64,000 bases of DNA from Crocinitomicaceae bacterium. Lineage in GTDB: Bacteria; Bacteroidota; Bacteroidia; Flavobacteriales_D; Crocinitomicaceae. Where the stretch lies: NCBI GenBank assembly GCA_024643365.1, contig JAHENC010000002.1, forward strand, positions 62,001-126,000, given 5' to 3'. The notes beneath the pieces are model-generated. The model saw only the letters and a program-made list of their open reading frames with translations. It was not told where the DNA came from and did not search any database. Numbering within the stretch: position 1 is the stretch's first letter; each line of letters begins with the position of its first letter. The translations under genes and the position numbers were made by a program. This document shows, in pieces, positions 35,781 to 44,190 of the stretch.

Positions 35781-37951
35781 TGAAATGTATCCGTATTTCG
35801 ATTGTATTCTTGTGTGTTTTGTTTTCTACTGTGCACAGTCAAGTGCATCATTGGGAAACGATTGTAAAGGATAATAGTACCTGGTATTATCAGGTTCCCA
35901 TTGCTTCGTCTTCACCCGAATGGATTACACCTTCATTTACGGTAAATTCATGGTTACAAGGAAACGGTGGATTCGGATATGGAGATGGGGATGATAATAC
36001 AATTATTCCTAGTACATCTGTTTCCGTGTACACCCGTATTGAATTTAACATCGTAAACATCAATGAAATCGTTGCAATGGCACTTCATTTTGATTATGAT
36101 GATGGATTCGTTGCCTATTTAAACGGAGTTGAAGTTGCAAGGAATGGACTATCTGGAACAGGTCAGCCAACTTACAATCAATTGGCATCGATTTCTCATG
36201 AAGCAAAATTGTATCAAAATCAACTTCCCGATCAATTCCTCTTTTATCAAAATCAGTTAAATGGACTTCTTGTTAATGGAACAAATGTGTTTTGTGTAGA
36301 GGTACATAATCAACTCGCGAATTCAACAGACTTTACTTGCCGCAATTTCTTAAGTGTTGGGGTAAACAATCCAAGCAGTAACTACGGACCCATTCCTAGT
36401 TGGTTCACCCCTCCATTTATTTTGACTAGTTCCAATTTACCCATTGTTGTTGTGGACACCTACAACGTAGACATTCCAGACGAACCTAAAATTGACGGTA
36501 CGATGGGAATTATCTACAATGGTGAAAACCAGCTCAATCAAATGTCAGATCCATTTAACGAATTTTATGGTCAAATCGCCATTGAAAAACGTGGCTCATC
36601 ATCGAATACTTTTCCGATGAAATCATACGGACTTGAAACACGTGGTCCTGATTCAGTAAATTACAATGTATCATTGTTTGATTGGCCGAGCGACAATGAT
36701 TGGATTCTTTATGCACCTTACACAGATAAATCGTTGATCAGAAATGTGCTCACGTATGATTTAGGACGTCAAATGGGACAATATGCCCCACGTACAAAAT
36801 TATGTGAGGTGATTCTAAACGGTTCTTACATCGGCGTCTACGTTTTGATGGAACGAATAAAAATCAATCCAGGACGTGTAAACGTTGATCCTCTTTATTA
36901 CACGGACACGCTCAATAATCAGTTAACTGGTGGCTACATTATCAAAGTAGACAAAACAACTTCCGGTGGAGTGATTGCATGGACATCACCGTATACTGCG
37001 CAAGCGCCAAGTAATGGACCTTTGTATTATCAAATGCATGACCCAGAGCTCAACGCTTTACATCCCGATCAATTTAATTACATTAAAACTTATGTTAATA
37101 ATTGGGAAACAGCGCTTAAAAGTGTCAATTTCGCCAATCCACAAATTGGCTTCCGGGCATACTCAGATGAGTTGTCGTTCATTGATTTTTTCATTGTGAA
37201 TGAATTATCGAAGAACGTTGATGGATATCGCATATCCACTTTTTTACACAAAAAAAGAGTGAGTGAAGGCGGAAAAATTCACGCAGGTCCTCTTTGGGAT
37301 TTTAATTTAGGCTGGGGAAATGCCAACTATTGTCAAGGCGGACAAACTTCGGGATGGGAAATTAATTTCAATTCAGTGTGCCAAGGAAATGGTGCGAATA
37401 TGAATCCATTTTGGCTCAATAGAATGTTACAAGATCCTGTTTTCGCGAACAACCTTAAGTGCAGATGGAGTGATTTGCGTACGAGTATTCTTAGTGATGA
37501 GCATTTAATGAACTACATTGATTCTCTTGGTGCGATCCTTGAGGAGCCAGCACAAAGGAATTACAATCGATGGCCGATTTTAGGAGTATACGTTTGGCCG
37601 AATAATTATATTGGTAACACCTATCAAGAGGAACTAACCTACATGAAAAATTGGATTCTTGCTCGTGCCTCATGGATGGATGCGAACATGTTTGGAACAT
37701 GTTCGTCATTGTCTGTTGATTCCCCGAATACAGAATTGAAGATTATTCCTAATCCAACGCATGACCTTGTCACTATTTCCGGTATATCGGCCGAAACGAA
37801 CTTGGAACTGAGAGATTTTTCTGGAAAAATAATTCGAATGATTCCTATTCATCATTCAAACGTAACTGTTGACCTATCCGATTTGGCCAATGGAATTTAC
37901 TTTATCACTGAATCAATCAGCGGAATTTATGCAAAAATTATTAAAAACTAA
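35780..37951 (+). CDS. CotH-family protein with T9SS sorting domain
   Basis: A 723-residue secreted protein: signal peptide (ISIVFLCVLFSTVHSQ), a beta-sandwich region (DDGFVAYLNGVEVARNG, about 110-130), a CotH domain and a T9SS type A C-terminal domain (IIPNPTHDLVTISG ... LANGIYFIT). CotH-domain landmarks are ETRGPDS, LNGSYIGVYVLMERIKI and GPLWDFNLGWGN, the last matching the metal-binding Asp region. CotH proteins include atypical secreted protein kinases; activity here is inferred from fold only. Translationally coupled to lnt. Expected at the cell surface or released. Confidence 0.88.
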   Translation: MKCIRISIVFLCVLFSTVHSQVHHWETIVKDNSTWYYQVPIASSSPEWITPSFTVNSWLQGNGGFGYGDGDDNTIIPSTSVSVYTRIEFNIVNINEIVAMALHFDYDDGFVAYLNGVEVARNGLSGTGQPTYNQLASISHEAKLYQNQLPDQFLFYQNQLNGLLVNGTNVFCVEVHNQLANSTDFTCRNFLSVGVNNPSSNYGPIPSWFTPPFILTSSNLPIVVVDTYNVDIPDEPKIDGTMGIIYNGENQLNQMSDPFNEFYGQIAIEKRGSSSNTFPMKSYGLETRGPDSVNYNVSLFDWPSDNDWILYAPYTDKSLIRNVLTYDLGRQMGQYAPRTKLCEVILNGSYIGVYVLMERIKINPGRVNVDPLYYTDTLNNQLTGGYIIKVDKTTSGGVIAWTSPYTAQAPSNGPLYYQMHDPELNALHPDQFNYIKTYVNNWETALKSVNFANPQIGFRAYSDELSFIDFFIVNELSKNVDGYRISTFLHKKRVSEGGKIHAGPLWDFNLGWGNANYCQGGQTSGWEINFNSVCQGNGANMNPFWLNRMLQDPVFANNLKCRWSDLRTSILSDEHLMNYIDSLGAILEEPAQRNYNRWPILGVYVWPNNYIGNTYQEELTYMKNWILARASWMDANMFGTCSSLSVDSPNTELKIIPNPTHDLVTISGISAETNLELRDFSGKIIRMIPIHHSNVTVDLSDLANGIYFITESISGIYAKIIKN

Positions 37952-38711
37952 GGCGCTAAGCTTCACACTAGGATTGTCCATTCTTTTCGTTCAATCATCT
38001 TGCGTGAAGAAAAATGTTGGTCCAGGTGGGACATCTGGCATCACTGGCACTGTTACAGGTCAAAATTTCGAACAAGGTAAAAATGAAATCCAACACATCA
38101 CTTTCACTTCAGGATCGCAACTCGAACATGGTGATTATTTTTTATTGAATGACCTCACCAGCGGAGTGAATTTTTACATTTATTTTTCGAATCCAAACTG
38201 GATTTCTCCAGCGAATCCGAATCTAGAAGGAAGAACTGGATTAGAAGTTGTTTTCAACTATAGCGATTCCAATGTGGATATTGCTCAAGCTGTCAAATCA
38301 AGATTAGAATCTGTGGGAGTTTTGAGCGCTAATTTATCCTTGCAACAGGACATTCTAACATTGAGTTGGAAAAGCAGAAAAAACGTAGTTGATCCTGATA
38401 ACGGAACGACAAACTTTGCTGTTGACGTTTCCACTCAAGGGGAAGCGGACTTTCTTCAAACAGGAGTTATAAACATGGCTGAAAAACGTGTTTACTTGTG
38501 CTATGGGGAAAACAGTTATGCAAGTCAAGATGTGCGCACTAACCAACTTGGAGAATTTATATTTACTGATTTACAAAAAGGCACCTACAAGGTATATGTC
38601 ATAAGTATGTCTCCTCCTTATGAGGAAATGCATAAAGAAGTTGGGAAAACAGTGGTGATCTCTGAAAATAAAAGCATTGTTGACGCGGGAGTTCTCGGAA
38701 CATTTTTTTGA
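37929..38711 (+). CDS. Unknown lipoprotein downstream of CotH
   Basis: A 260-residue lipoprotein. The signal ALSFTLGLSILFVQSSC carries a lipobox with Cys near residue 25. The middle has no recognised domain; the last ~75 residues look like a carboxypeptidase-regulatory/Ig-like fold (RTNQLGEFIFTDLQKGTYKVYVI). I use the Met at 37929, which overlaps the CotH gene by 23 bases; an upstream in-frame Met at 37869 would overlap much more and spoil the signal peptide. Coupled to the next gene (TGATG). Confidence 0.75.
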   Translation: MQKLLKTKALSFTLGLSILFVQSSCVKKNVGPGGTSGITGTVTGQNFEQGKNEIQHITFTSGSQLEHGDYFLLNDLTSGVNFYIYFSNPNWISPANPNLEGRTGLEVVFNYSDSNVDIAQAVKSRLESVGVLSANLSLQQDILTLSWKSRKNVVDPDNGTTNFAVDVSTQGEADFLQTGVINMAEKRVYLCYGENSYASQDVRTNQLGEFIFTDLQKGTYKVYVISMSPPYEEMHKEVGKTVVISENKSIVDAGVLGTFF

Positions 38712-39388
38712 TGAAAAAAATTCTTATCCCCATCTTTTTATGGAGCAATTTTTCCTTTGGCCAAACAGGGCTTTGGATGGATGTCAGTATGTCTAAAAAA
38801 TGGAATAAAACCCAATCATCGGGCTTTGGAATAGGGAACAGACAGAACCTAGGACTTGGATTCGATCGCCTTTTTCTAGATGCCGCTCACCAAGTCAGAG
38901 TCATTGATGGACTTCAAATTGAAGCCACGTATCGCTTGGTCTTAAATGAAAAGGCGGATCAATTGGTCCTTGTCGGCAATCGACTTTCGCAACGATTTCA
39001 GCTCGGCTTTAAATTATCCATTCTAGATGCCTTAGATCTTGGTCCTAAAAGACTGAACTTAAATTGGACTAGCACACAACAATGGGGCTTACAAATTGGA
39101 AAGCAAACGAGCAGTGTTTGGCGTAATAAAATTAGTTTGGGTTGTGATATAAAAGATTTTCCCTTATCTCCAATGATAAGCGCGGAACATTTTTATCAAT
39201 GGAATGCCAGCATCGTTTATACGCCCACGGAGGTTCTTGTCAGTGGTGCTACCGTACAATGGCGATATTTTGCCGGAGTGGAAATCGAGCTTCCAAAAAA
39301 ACAATCCGTTAAGATTCAAGCTGGATTAAGACAGCGAGCAAGTGGAAATCAAGCGTTGCTTCGTTTATCCTACAACAAATCTTTTTAA
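38711..39388 (+). CDS. Outer-membrane-type beta protein, DUF2490-like
   Basis: A 225-residue exported protein with signal peptide MKKILIPIFLWSNFSFGQ and alternating hydrophobic/polar strands ending in an aromatic residue (LRLSYNKSF), as in outer-membrane beta-barrels. The opening TGLWMDVSMSKKWNK resembles DUF2490 proteins. Function unknown. Last gene of the lnt-cotH-lipoprotein unit. Confidence 0.7.
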   Translation: MKKILIPIFLWSNFSFGQTGLWMDVSMSKKWNKTQSSGFGIGNRQNLGLGFDRLFLDAAHQVRVIDGLQIEATYRLVLNEKADQLVLVGNRLSQRFQLGFKLSILDALDLGPKRLNLNWTSTQQWGLQIGKQTSSVWRNKISLGCDIKDFPLSPMISAEHFYQWNASIVYTPTEVLVSGATVQWRYFAGVEIELPKKQSVKIQAGLRQRASGNQALLRLSYNKSF

Positions 39389-39398
39389 TTTTTTACCA

Positions 39399-39425
39399 AT
39401 AAAAAAGGGAGACCCGAAGACCTCC
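39399..39425. terminator. susCD terminator
   Basis: On the minus strand an 8-bp stem GGGAGGTC / GGTCTCCC (two wobble pairs) closed by a TTCG tetraloop, followed by TTTTTT. 28 bases after the susD stop; may also stop the convergent plus-strand operon. Confidence 0.8.
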
Positions 39426-39452
39426 CCTTTCCATCAATCAACGAGTTGAATA

Positions 39453-41027
39453 TTAGTAACCAGGATTTTGATCTAAATTTCTATTTAGAACAATATCAGC
39501 AGTTGGAATTGGGTATAAATTCACATAAGTTGGAACAGCAACACCTGCTACGTCTCCACCTTTGAAAGGCCAAACATAATCAGCACCTGCAAAGTAACCG
39601 AAACGAATTAAATCCGTTCTTCTTGTTGCTTCCCATTGCATTTCACGTGCACGTTCGTCAAGGATATCATCTAATGTTAAGGTTGTAACATTGAAAGAAG
39701 TATTTCCATAACCTCTTTCACGAATGTAATTTACATATTGTACAGCAGTAGCTGAATTCCCTAAACGCAATTGTGCTTCTGCATACATTAAATACACATC
39801 ACCTAAACGGAATAACGGGAAATCGATGTCTGTATGTGGTGACACTGAATTATTTGAAGCGTTTAAACCTGTAGATGTTTTATTTTTAAACTTAGGATTT
39901 GCATAACCATGAGTAAATGTAGACATGCTCGTGATTTCTTTTTGTTGTCCTGCCGTATAGAACATCCAACGCGTATCCTGGGTTGTGTCTGCAAATTTAT
40001 CAATGAACGGTGCAGTTGCACGAAGTCCACCCCATTTACCATTCACACCGTAATCAGCAGCAACCATACTTCCACCTAATGAAGCACAAACTAAGAACGT
40101 TGTTCCTCCCCATGTTTGAGAATAAAGTCCATCATAAACAATCGGGAAGATGATTTCAGGCGATGTACTATTGTCTGCCAGGAACAAATCTTGGTAATTG
40201 TCATCCAAAGCAAAGGCACCTGAGTTCATTACCTTCTCACAATATGTCGCACAATCTGCATAACGATCATTTCCGGCACCTAAATATACTTCTGCATTTA
40301 AGTACATTTTGGCCATCAGTGCGTGTGCAGCTGATTTAGAAGCACGTCCATAAGGAACAGCTGAAGGATCCATCATCGTTGTTTCAACTGCTTTTAATTC
40401 ATCCTCAATGTATTTGAATAAATCAGCACGTTTAATTTGTTCTGGTTCGAAAGCACCTACGCGGTCATTTTCTGTAACGAATGGAACGTTTCCAAACAAG
40501 TCCATTGCGTGGTAGTAAGCTAAAGCGCGTAAGAAACGAGCCTCTTCGCGGTACGTACGAATTTCCGCCATTTTCGCTTCAGAGAAGCCACGTGTCGTCA
40601 ATTTCTCTTCGCGTGCTTGCCAGATGAATTCATTACAAAGTGTGATTTGGTAATAAATACGGTAGTACATTCCTTTTACCCAAACGTTGTCTGCATTCCA
40701 TTGCGATTTATTCAAATCTGGAATCCCTGGGTCATTCCAACCACAAATTGCTTCATCCGTTGGAAGTTCTTGAAGGTTCCACAATACACGGATGTAAGCA
40801 GAGAATCCTTCGTCAATTCCAGCGATATCCGCAGATCCAGCTGGACCTTGATTTCCTGTTAAGGACATACCCGAATACAATTTCGCTAGAACGTGAATGT
40901 ATTGATCAGGATTGCTGTAAACTGCCTCGGCGTTTAAACCATATTTAGGCGATTGATTTAATTGTTTATTACATGACACCAATAACAAGGAAGCAGTAAT
41001 AAAGGTAAAAGCGATTATCTTTTTCAT
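39453..41027 (-). CDS. susD: SusD-like starch/maltodextrin-binding lipoprotein
   Basis: A surface lipoprotein that forms the lid on SusC and captures glucans. The 524-residue RagB/SusD protein has a lipoprotein signal (IIAFTFITASLLLVSC), TPR-like helices and the C-terminal region typical of the family (DILDERAREMQWEATRRTDL). The segment LPTDEAICGWNDPGIPDLN resembles starch-type SusD. Substrate is inferred mainly from the amylases next to it. The start at 41027 is preferred over an ATG three codons upstream. It begins 11 bases after susC. Confidence 0.94.
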   Translation of the reverse strand: MKKIIAFTFITASLLLVSCNKQLNQSPKYGLNAEAVYSNPDQYIHVLAKLYSGMSLTGNQGPAGSADIAGIDEGFSAYIRVLWNLQELPTDEAICGWNDPGIPDLNKSQWNADNVWVKGMYYRIYYQITLCNEFIWQAREEKLTTRGFSEAKMAEIRTYREEARFLRALAYYHAMDLFGNVPFVTENDRVGAFEPEQIKRADLFKYIEDELKAVETTMMDPSAVPYGRASKSAAHALMAKMYLNAEVYLGAGNDRYADCATYCEKVMNSGAFALDDNYQDLFLADNSTSPEIIFPIVYDGLYSQTWGGTTFLVCASLGGSMVAADYGVNGKWGGLRATAPFIDKFADTTQDTRWMFYTAGQQKEITSMSTFTHGYANPKFKNKTSTGLNASNNSVSPHTDIDFPLFRLGDVYLMYAEAQLRLGNSATAVQYVNYIRERGYGNTSFNVTTLTLDDILDERAREMQWEATRRTDLIRFGYFAGADYVWPFKGGDVAGVAVPTYVNLYPIPTADIVLNRNLDQNPGY

Positions 41028-41038
41028 GGTTATCATTT

Positions 41039-44000
41039 TTAGAAGTCAAATGTTAAGTTCAACGAGTACATGCGTGGACGTGGATAGAAATTGTTATCAA
41101 TTCCACCGTTCACCTCTGGATCTTGTCCCATATATTGCGTTAACACGAATACGTTCTGAACGGTAAAACTTGCGTTTAATCCCAATTTATTATTTGTGAA
41201 TTTCAATTTACCAAAATGGTAACCGATGTTCACGAAGTCCATACGTAAGAAGTTCGCTTTCTCAAGGTAGTGATCAGATAACAATTGGTTGTTTGTTGTC
41301 TTTTGAACCTCATCTTGATAATACAATGAACTGATATTGTTTAAGTATTTTTTCGTTCCATCAATCGTTTGGAAAGTTGCACTATTCGAATGTAAATTGT
41401 TGTAAATAGTTGCTCCTAATTCACTTCTCATTGAGAATCCAGCGAACCATTTTTTGTACGTAAAGTTCAATGCAGATCCAAGGAATACTTTAGCTGCTGC
41501 TTGTCCAGCGTAGTAACGATCGTCGATATTGATGATACCATCACCATTTGCATCTTTGTAAGCATTGACATCTTTCCATTTGTCTGATGTGTTTACAACA
41601 CCATCGTTATTGATGTCAATTGATGCTTGTTCACCTACTTGAATCATCGATCCATCCGTATCATATTGTTGTTCCAACACAAAATACGTAAATGTAGCAT
41701 AATCAACTTGGTGTACTTGGATGGTATTTCCAATTCCTCCACCAATACCACCAACCAATACTCCTGGTGATTTTGGATCAGATACAAGTGAAAGTTTCGT
41801 CACTTTGTTTTGGTTGTATGTTGCGTTGATTGCCCAATCTAAACGTGCGTTCTTCTTAGCAATGATTCCAACATTCAAACTTGCCTCAACACCTTGGTTT
41901 CTCATTCCACCAACGTTCGTTAAAATCATGTTCGTGAAGTTTGTACCTGCAGGAACTGGAACAGTCGCTAATAAGTCGCTTGTTTCTTTACGGTAAACAT
42001 CAATGCTTCCAGAAAAACGGTCATTTTTGAATCCGAAATCTAAACCTAGGTTGTAGCTAGCTGTCGTTTCCCATTTCAAATTCGCATCAAATCCTGCTGG
42101 ACGCAATGCCTGGTAGTATTGTCCACCGAAAGCATATTGTGCAGTTGTTGCGCCTAAGAAATAGTTCCCGATGTATGCGTAATCACCAATTCCATCTTGT
42201 TGTCCAGTTATACCCCATCCCGCACGTAATTTCAACATGTTGATGGATTTAGAATCTTTTAAGAAATTCTCTTCAGAAATAAGCCATGCTCCAGAAACAG
42301 CTGGGAAAAGACCCCAACGTTGTTCAGGACTAAAGCGAGAAGATCCATCACGACGCAAAGAAGCATTCACAATGTACTTTCCTTTAAAGCTATAGATTGC
42401 ACGAGCATAGTAAGATAACAATACGTTTTTCGTATAGTTAGGGTAAGGACTAGATGCTGCTTGAACTATAGAATCTTGTGCTTGGTTATAAGCAGGATTA
42501 TTCGGTCCTCTACTCATCCAATCTTGGTAAGAATAACCAGCAGTTACATCCCAAATATGGTCACCAAAACGTTTTCCTGAATTGTACGTAGCATACGTTT
42601 CAATCAATTTGTTTTCTTTTCTGGATAAGTATTCAGAATAACGACCATTTGTAAAATAACCTGCCGCCGAATTTGAATCGGTAATAACGTATCCAGTTCC
42701 CTCTGAGAAGTCACCTCCAACATTCACAATTGCTTTCAATCCTTCTAAGAAAGGAAGACTGTATGTCAATTTAGCATTCGCGATAGCACGATTCACTTTA
42801 CTTACATCTTCTGTTTGGTTAATGAGACCAAGTGGGTTTCTTGCAGAAAGGGTATTCGGTTTGTTGTTATCAATCCATTCGAAATATCCGTTGTAATTCT
42901 CATTTCCAGAGTACACAGGTTGTGTTGGATCGAAATAAGCAGCTCCTAATGCACCTCGGTTGGCAAAGAAAGAACTTGTTTGGATGTATTTTATGTTTGA
43001 TTCTAATAACAAAGTGTTATCCAAAAACGAAGGACTCATGTTCAATCCAAGTGATGTACGGCTGAATTGGTCTCTCTTTAAGATTCCGTTTTCATTTCTA
43101 TTACCAATAGACAAGCGGTAAGGGAAATTCTTGATTCCACCTGTAATTGACAAGTTGTTATCTAGCACCATAGCATTACGAAATACTTGTTTTTGCCAAT
43201 CTGTACTTGAATCACCTAAAAGTGCTTTTTGAGCAGCTGTTCCTCTTGCATTCACGAGTGAACGTAGGGAATCACCACTTAATACATCTGCATACTTCGC
43301 GATTGTTGATTGAGAAATCTTCGTATCCAATACAATTTTCAACGGAGCATTTTTCCCGCCATCGCCTTTTTTAGTAGTAATGATAATGACACCGTTCGCT
43401 GCACGAGAACCGTAGATTGCCGTTGCAGATGCATCTTTTAAAACTACGAATGACGCGATGTCGTTTGGATTAATTAACGAAAGTGGATTTGCAACACCTG
43501 CAATTCCGCCGTTATCCAATGGAACACCATCCACAACGATCAATGGATCGTTACTTGCATTGATGGAAGTCCCCCCACGTAAACGCAAAGTACTACCAGA
43601 ACCTGGAGCACCATCATTCGTTGTTACTTTAAGTCCTGCAACTTTACCCATGATTAATTGTTCCGGTGTAGAAAGTGAACCTTGAACGAAGTTTTTCTCA
43701 TTAATAACTGTCGCTGAACCTGTTAAATCTTTCGTACGCGATGTTCCGTAACCAATGACAACGACTTCATCCTCTTCTTTCGCTTTGGATTGTAACGTAA
43801 TGTCTTTAACTAAGGCTTGATTCTCTTGTAAAGCAACTGTTTCTTTTAACGTCTCCATTCCCATGAAGCGGTAAATTAAGGTGTAGGTTCCAGCAGCTAA
43901 TCCTTTGATTTCATAAAAACCTTTATCATTGGACATAGCACCTTTAGACTTACCCTCTACTGTAACTGATGCGTTATACAATGCCTTCCCATCTGCATCT

Positions 44001-44101
44001 GTCACCATCCCTTTTACACTTGCATTTTGAGCAAAAGAAACGATTGAAACGAGCATGAAACTGGCAAAAACAGCAAAAGTTCGTGTAATTTTTTGAACCA
44101 T
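41039..44101 (-). CDS. susC: SusC-like TonB-dependent outer-membrane transporter
   Basis: A 1020-residue TonB-dependent porin that imports oligosaccharides. Signal peptide (ASFMLVSIVSFAQ), an N-terminal carboxypeptidase-regulatory-like domain (SVKGMVTDADGKALYNASV), the TonB-box/plug region (DEVVVIGYGTSRTKDLTGS; plug motif LRLRGGTSINASNDPLIVVDG) and a 22-strand barrel ending SLNLTFDF. Followed by susD. Has its own promoter and a palindromic candidate operator, so it can be induced separately from the enzyme genes upstream. Confidence 0.97.
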   Translation of the reverse strand: MVQKITRTFAVFASFMLVSIVSFAQNASVKGMVTDADGKALYNASVTVEGKSKGAMSNDKGFYEIKGLAAGTYTLIYRFMGMETLKETVALQENQALVKDITLQSKAKEEDEVVVIGYGTSRTKDLTGSATVINEKNFVQGSLSTPEQLIMGKVAGLKVTTNDGAPGSGSTLRLRGGTSINASNDPLIVVDGVPLDNGGIAGVANPLSLINPNDIASFVVLKDASATAIYGSRAANGVIIITTKKGDGGKNAPLKIVLDTKISQSTIAKYADVLSGDSLRSLVNARGTAAQKALLGDSSTDWQKQVFRNAMVLDNNLSITGGIKNFPYRLSIGNRNENGILKRDQFSRTSLGLNMSPSFLDNTLLLESNIKYIQTSSFFANRGALGAAYFDPTQPVYSGNENYNGYFEWIDNNKPNTLSARNPLGLINQTEDVSKVNRAIANAKLTYSLPFLEGLKAIVNVGGDFSEGTGYVITDSNSAAGYFTNGRYSEYLSRKENKLIETYATYNSGKRFGDHIWDVTAGYSYQDWMSRGPNNPAYNQAQDSIVQAASSPYPNYTKNVLLSYYARAIYSFKGKYIVNASLRRDGSSRFSPEQRWGLFPAVSGAWLISEENFLKDSKSINMLKLRAGWGITGQQDGIGDYAYIGNYFLGATTAQYAFGGQYYQALRPAGFDANLKWETTASYNLGLDFGFKNDRFSGSIDVYRKETSDLLATVPVPAGTNFTNMILTNVGGMRNQGVEASLNVGIIAKKNARLDWAINATYNQNKVTKLSLVSDPKSPGVLVGGIGGGIGNTIQVHQVDYATFTYFVLEQQYDTDGSMIQVGEQASIDINNDGVVNTSDKWKDVNAYKDANGDGIINIDDRYYAGQAAAKVFLGSALNFTYKKWFAGFSMRSELGATIYNNLHSNSATFQTIDGTKKYLNNISSLYYQDEVQKTTNNQLLSDHYLEKANFLRMDFVNIGYHFGKLKFTNNKLGLNASFTVQNVFVLTQYMGQDPEVNGGIDNNFYPRPRMYSLNLTFDF

Positions 44102-44140
44102 AGAAGTAATTTTAGTTTATAAATTTTAGTTTTTGAAAGT

Positions 44141-44171
44141 CAAATATATTTTTTATTTTCCTTAATGTCAA
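44141..44171 (-). promoter_or_regulatory. susC promoter
   Basis: Minus strand: TTG (plus 44169-44171), 20-base spacer, TATATTTG (44148-44141). The -33 TTG is part of the palindrome TGTCAACTTGACA, so a bound regulator would cover it. Predicted leader about 37 bases. Confidence 0.65.
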
Positions 44172-44177
44172 GTTGAC
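44165..44177. promoter_or_regulatory. Candidate operator TGTCAAGTTGACA before susC
   Basis: A perfect 6-bp inverted repeat with one central base. The minus-strand extension TGTCAACTTGACATTAAGGA matches 16 of 20 positions of the element in front of the SusE/F-like gene (53863-53875). Confidence 0.55.
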
Positions 44178-44190
44178 ACATAGATTTTTA

